DNA of 64,000 nucleotides from Pseudomonas inefficax (GTDB lineage: Bacteria > Pseudomonadota > Gammaproteobacteria > Pseudomonadales > Pseudomonadaceae): contig NZ_OPYN01000001.1 in assembly GCF_900277125.1 (NCBI RefSeq), forward strand, positions 62,001-126,000. The letters run 5' to 3'. The position numbers and the translations under genes were made by a program. Below, in pieces: positions 61,818 to 64,000 of this stretch. The notes under the pieces were generated by a model that worked only from the letters and a program-made list of their open reading frames with translations, did no database searches and had not been told where the DNA came from. The stretch's first letter is position 1. Every line of letters begins with the position of its first letter.

Positions 61818-62889
61818 GGGGCGGCTTCGGGCGATGGTGAGGCCTCACTATGCGCCGTCAGGCGAGCCAGTCAAGGCTGAGCAGCAGGCGCCCCTGCGGC
61901 CCCGAGGGCGAACGATGCACCAGCCCCGCGCCTTCGTTGCCTTGCCACTTCTCACCTTTGAGTACCGCCACATCGCCGGCTTGCAGGTGCTGGATGTTAT
62001 CCACATGCAGTACTGCTGTGTGTAAGTCACCACGCGGGCTCGCATCCTCTTTCAGCCACTCGCTTCCTGGCCCAGCGTAAGTGGTGAGCAGGCGCAGCGG
62101 AACGTTATCCACATGGAAGCGCGGGCACATGGGGCCTGTCAGTACCCGTAGGCGCAAGCCGACCCGCTGCGCACCCACAAGGCAGGTATAGGCAGCCACC
62201 AACCAGGTCACATCCGCCACGAACGACTCGTAGCCGTGCAAGTCCGCCGCTTCGCGCAATACTTCGGTCAAAACCGGCATATGCTGCTCGTCCACGCCGA
62301 TGACGCGCTGGTCTGCCAAGGGCTGGCCGAGGTTGACCACCAGCGCGGCAAATTCCTCAAGCTGCGCCGGCAAACGCCGGCGCCATACCGCCAGGTTCAC
62401 GCCATCCTGCAGCACCTCGGTCAACACCTGCGGTGTTTCGCCAAATACCTGGAAAATATCCACAGGGTTGCGTGCGGGGTTCATGCTGCGGCCTCCTCAT
62501 GCCATGGGCCGAACGGATCCGGCAGGCGCAACCAGCCCATGGGCCCCAAGTCCATTTCCTGATCAGTCAGCAGGCATGCTTCGAGTGCTGTGGATAATTT
62601 TTCGAAGTCGATATTCTGCCCTATGAACACCAGTTCCTGGCGGCAGTCACCACTCTCGGCAACCCAGTTCTTCAAGATCGCGGCAGTGTTATCCACATCC
62701 TGTGGCCACTGCTCGCGCGGTACGAAGCGCCACCAGCGTCCCGCCAGGCCATGGCGCATCATACCGCCTGCCTGCGACCAGCTGCCGGCCTCCTGGTACT
62801 TGCTGGCCAGCCAGAAAAAACCTTTCGAACGCAGCAGCCGCCCATTGCTCCAGGGCGTGTGGATAAAGTCGAAAAAGCGCTGTGGATGA
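61004..62889. other. Cluster of DnaA-box 9-mers across the zinc operon
   Basis: Perfect TTATCCACA/TGTGGATAA at 61004, 61063, 61201, 61997, 62105, 62589, 62689 and 62858; one-mismatch copies at 61310, 61330, 62456 and 62881. Both orientations occur, in different reading frames of three genes. Outside this interval I saw only three perfect copies in the window (41643, 41748, 42752), all inside the MocR gene. Confidence 0.8.
61858..62484 (-). CDS. DUF1826 protein (zinc-operon partner)
   Basis: A 208-aa protein with the DUF1826 pattern: [49 protein letters not shown], rich in His/Asp (HVDN twice), and CLVG/MCPRFH Cys and His candidates for metal binding. Its ATG overlaps the zigA stop by 4 bp (ATGA). 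Homologues co-occur with COG0523 GTPases in zinc-limitation operons; activity unknown. Confidence 0.88.
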   Translation of the reverse strand: MNPARNPVDIFQVFGETPQVLTEVLQDGVNLAVWRRRLPAQLEEFAALVVNLGQPLADQRVIGVDEQHMPVLTEVLREAADLHGYESFVADVTWLVAAYTCLVGAQRVGLRLRVLTGPMCPRFHVDNVPLRLLTTYAGPGSEWLKEDASPRGDLHTAVLHVDNIQHLQAGDVAVLKGEKWQGNEGAGLVHRSPSGPQGRLLLSLDWLA

Positions 62890-63689
62890 AGGGGGCGCCG
62901 GGCCTGCCAGGTGGTGGAGGCAATGCCGTACTCTTCGGTTTCCGGCACGTGCTCGCCGCGCAACTCCTGCAGCCAGCCAGGGGCCTGGGCAGCCTGGTCG
63001 AAGTCGAACAGGCCGGTGTCGAGGATGCGTTCCAGCGGTACCTGGCCCATGACCATGGGCACGATCTGCGCCCGGGCATTGAGGCTGCGCAGAATCGCCA
63101 TTAGTTCTTCGCGCTCGTGCTGGCTGATCAGGTCGATCTTGCTCAGCAACAGCACATCGGCGAACTCGACCTGTTCGATCAGCAAGTCACTGATCGAGCG
63201 CTCGTCCTCCTCACCCAGGGTTTCGCCACGGCTGGCCAGGCTGTCTGCTGCCTGGTAATCCCGCAGGAAGTTAAGGCCATCGACCACGGTGACCATGGTG
63301 TCCAGACGTGCCATGTCGGACAGGCTGCGGCCCTGTTCGTCACGGAAGGTGAAGGTCTCGGCCACCGGCAGTGGCTCTGAGATCCCCGTGGACTCGATCA
63401 GCAAATAATCGAAACGCCCTTCTTCGGCCAAACGCGCCACTTCCTCAAGCAGGTCTTCACGCAGCGTGCAGCAGATGCAGCCATTGCTCATCTCCACCAG
63501 CTTCTCCTCGGCACGGTTGAGGCTGACGTTGCGCTGCACCTCGCTGGCATCGATGTTGATTTCGCTCATGTCATTGACGATAACCGCAACCCGCAGGTTT
63601 TCGCGGTTACGCAGCACATGGTTGAGCAAGGTGCTTTTGCCGGCGCCAAGGAAGCCGGACAGCACGGTGACAGGGAGACGGTTGAACAT
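62481..63689 (-). CDS. zigA: Zinc-limitation COG0523 GTPase ZigA
   Basis: A 402-aa G3E GTPase: Walker [17 protein letters not shown], CxCC in [13 protein letters not shown] (nucleotide-coupled zinc site), Walker [15 protein letters not shown] guanine motif, and a C-terminal CobW_C domain. Like YeiR/ZigA proteins it is predicted to deliver zinc to apo-enzymes under depletion. Start ATG 63689, 47 bp from the Zur box. Confidence 0.92.
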   Translation of the reverse strand: MFNRLPVTVLSGFLGAGKSTLLNHVLRNRENLRVAVIVNDMSEINIDASEVQRNVSLNRAEEKLVEMSNGCICCTLREDLLEEVARLAEEGRFDYLLIESTGISEPLPVAETFTFRDEQGRSLSDMARLDTMVTVVDGLNFLRDYQAADSLASRGETLGEEDERSISDLLIEQVEFADVLLLSKIDLISQHEREELMAILRSLNARAQIVPMVMGQVPLERILDTGLFDFDQAAQAPGWLQELRGEHVPETEEYGIASTTWQARRPLHPQRFFDFIHTPWSNGRLLRSKGFFWLASKYQEAGSWSQAGGMMRHGLAGRWWRFVPREQWPQDVDNTAAILKNWVAESGDCRQELVFIGQNIDFEKLSTALEACLLTDQEMDLGPMGWLRLPDPFGPWHEEAAA

Positions 63690-63735
63690 GGCAAAACCTC
63701 TTCAGGCGAGCGCATTCGAAACGATGCATTGCACA

Positions 63736-63752
63736 ATGTTATAAAGTAACAA
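63736..63752. promoter_or_regulatory. Zur operator between zigA and folE2
   Basis: ATGTTATAAAGTAACAA contains the palindrome TGTTA-N5-TAACA and agrees with the gammaproteobacterial Zur consensus ATGTTATA-NN-ATAACAT at nearly all fixed positions. One site in a 191-bp divergent gap can serve both transcripts. Confidence 0.85.
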
Positions 63753-63802
63753 TACAATTTCGCCAAGACGTTCGTGACGGACGAGGAGCTAACGGGAAGA
63801 AA

Positions 63803-63856
63803 ATGACCCTTGTGCATCCTCCCCTGCATTGCAGCTTGATCGGTAGTGGCTGCTGA
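63803..63856 (+). CDS. Possible leader peptide upstream of folE2
   Basis: ATG at 63803 with GGGAAGA 2-4 nt upstream opens a 17-codon frame, MTLVHPPLHCSLIGSGC, ending with TGA 24 nt before the folE2 ATG. It holds two His and two Cys residues. Its short length means chance occurrence is easy, so this is a candidate only. Confidence 0.25.
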   Translation: MTLVHPPLHCSLIGSGC

Positions 63857-63880
63857 TCTCCCTTTTGTATGGAATGCCAG

Positions 63881-64000
63881 ATGACCCAGCTCAAACTCCC
63901 CGACATTGCCGCACAAACCCAGGAATACGCCTTGCCTTTGAACTGGGTGGGTATGTGCGGAGTCGCCCAACCTGTGCGGTTCGAAGGGCGCACGGCAGCT
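63881..64000 (+). CDS. folE2: GTP cyclohydrolase FolE2 (COG1469), 3'-truncated by window edge
   Basis: The first 40 codons match the N-terminus of Pseudomonas FolE2 (KLPDIAAQTQEYALPLNWVGMCG). FolE2 is the zinc-independent form of GTP cyclohydrolase I and substitutes for FolE in folate and related pathways when zinc is short. ATG 63881 is the usual start; ATG 63869 is in frame. The Zur box upstream fits induction under zinc limitation. Confidence 0.9.
   Translation, partial: MTQLKLPDIAAQTQEYALPLNWVGMCGVAQPVRFEGRTAA

Noticed and set aside
60846..63689. The CobW genes as cobalamin-synthesis genes
   Set aside because: No cob genes adjoin; a Zur operator, DUF1826 and folE2 point to zinc-limitation instead.

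Overview
The window comes from the chromosome of a fluorescent pseudomonad of the Pseudomonas putida group. Evidence: high GC with strong G/C third-position bias; the gene order spoT-ridA, exbB-exbD-tonB, oxyR-recG, hupA-rubB-rubA, ubiC-ubiA, phoB-phoR, pstSCAB-phoU, purEK, aspA, pycA/pycB/pycR, RpiR-zwf and uvrD; and many paired REP palindromes with the P. putida core GCGGGTAAACCCGCTCCCAC. No rRNA, tRNA, CRISPR array, prophage, IS transposase or plasmid gene was seen. This is ordinary core chromosome, so the unusual signals are mostly nucleotide-level structures.

Layout. 0-9.3 kb: 3' part of spoT, ridA, a lipoprotein, an SDR protein, the exbB-exbD-tonB operon, oxyR-recG. 9.4-15.5 kb: a YbaK-HDOD fusion, an SCP2-like protein, HU, rubredoxin and its reductase, ubiC-ubiA, a secreted-repeat protein. 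15.6-28.4 kb: a phosphate block, with phoB-phoR rightward from a Pho box and pstS-pstC-pstA-pstB-phoU leftward from an extended Pho box; a CorC-like protein, an M23 peptidase and an orphan response regulator lie between them. 28.7-34.4 kb: an MFS transporter, a thioesterase, a hexose-6-phosphate mutarotase, two small envelope proteins and purE-purK. 34.6-45 kb: an orphan metzincin-type zinc protease, LysR/aspA, an AraC regulator, an acetylpolyamine-amidohydrolase/polyamine-binding pair, a MocR regulator divergent from paiB, and two GNAT acetyltransferases. 45-56.7 kb: two-subunit pyruvate carboxylase with its LysR gene, an RpiR regulator divergent from a zwf paralogue, uvrD, a Tim44-like protein and a SUKH protein. 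56.8-64 kb: a CPA2 antiporter, a thioesterase, pdxY, a DUF3301 protein, and a zinc-limitation cluster (zigA-DUF1826-CobW leftward, folE2 rightward and cut by the window end) around a good Zur operator.

The most notable observations are: (i) a dense cluster of perfect DnaA-box 9-mers (TTATCCACA on either strand) confined to the three genes of the zinc operon, in several reading frames and both orientations; (ii) five DnaA-box-like words at exact 12-bp spacing inside the MocR gene; (iii) a purE leader with an intrinsic terminator, a competing hairpin and a strong -10, with the same 9-bp inverted-repeat arms recurring behind purK; (iv) a uvrD promoter that places transcription start at or next to the ATG, beneath a LexA-like box; and (v) a 17-codon Cys/His-containing ORF between the Zur box and folE2. 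All functional readings are inferences from sequence; no search was run.
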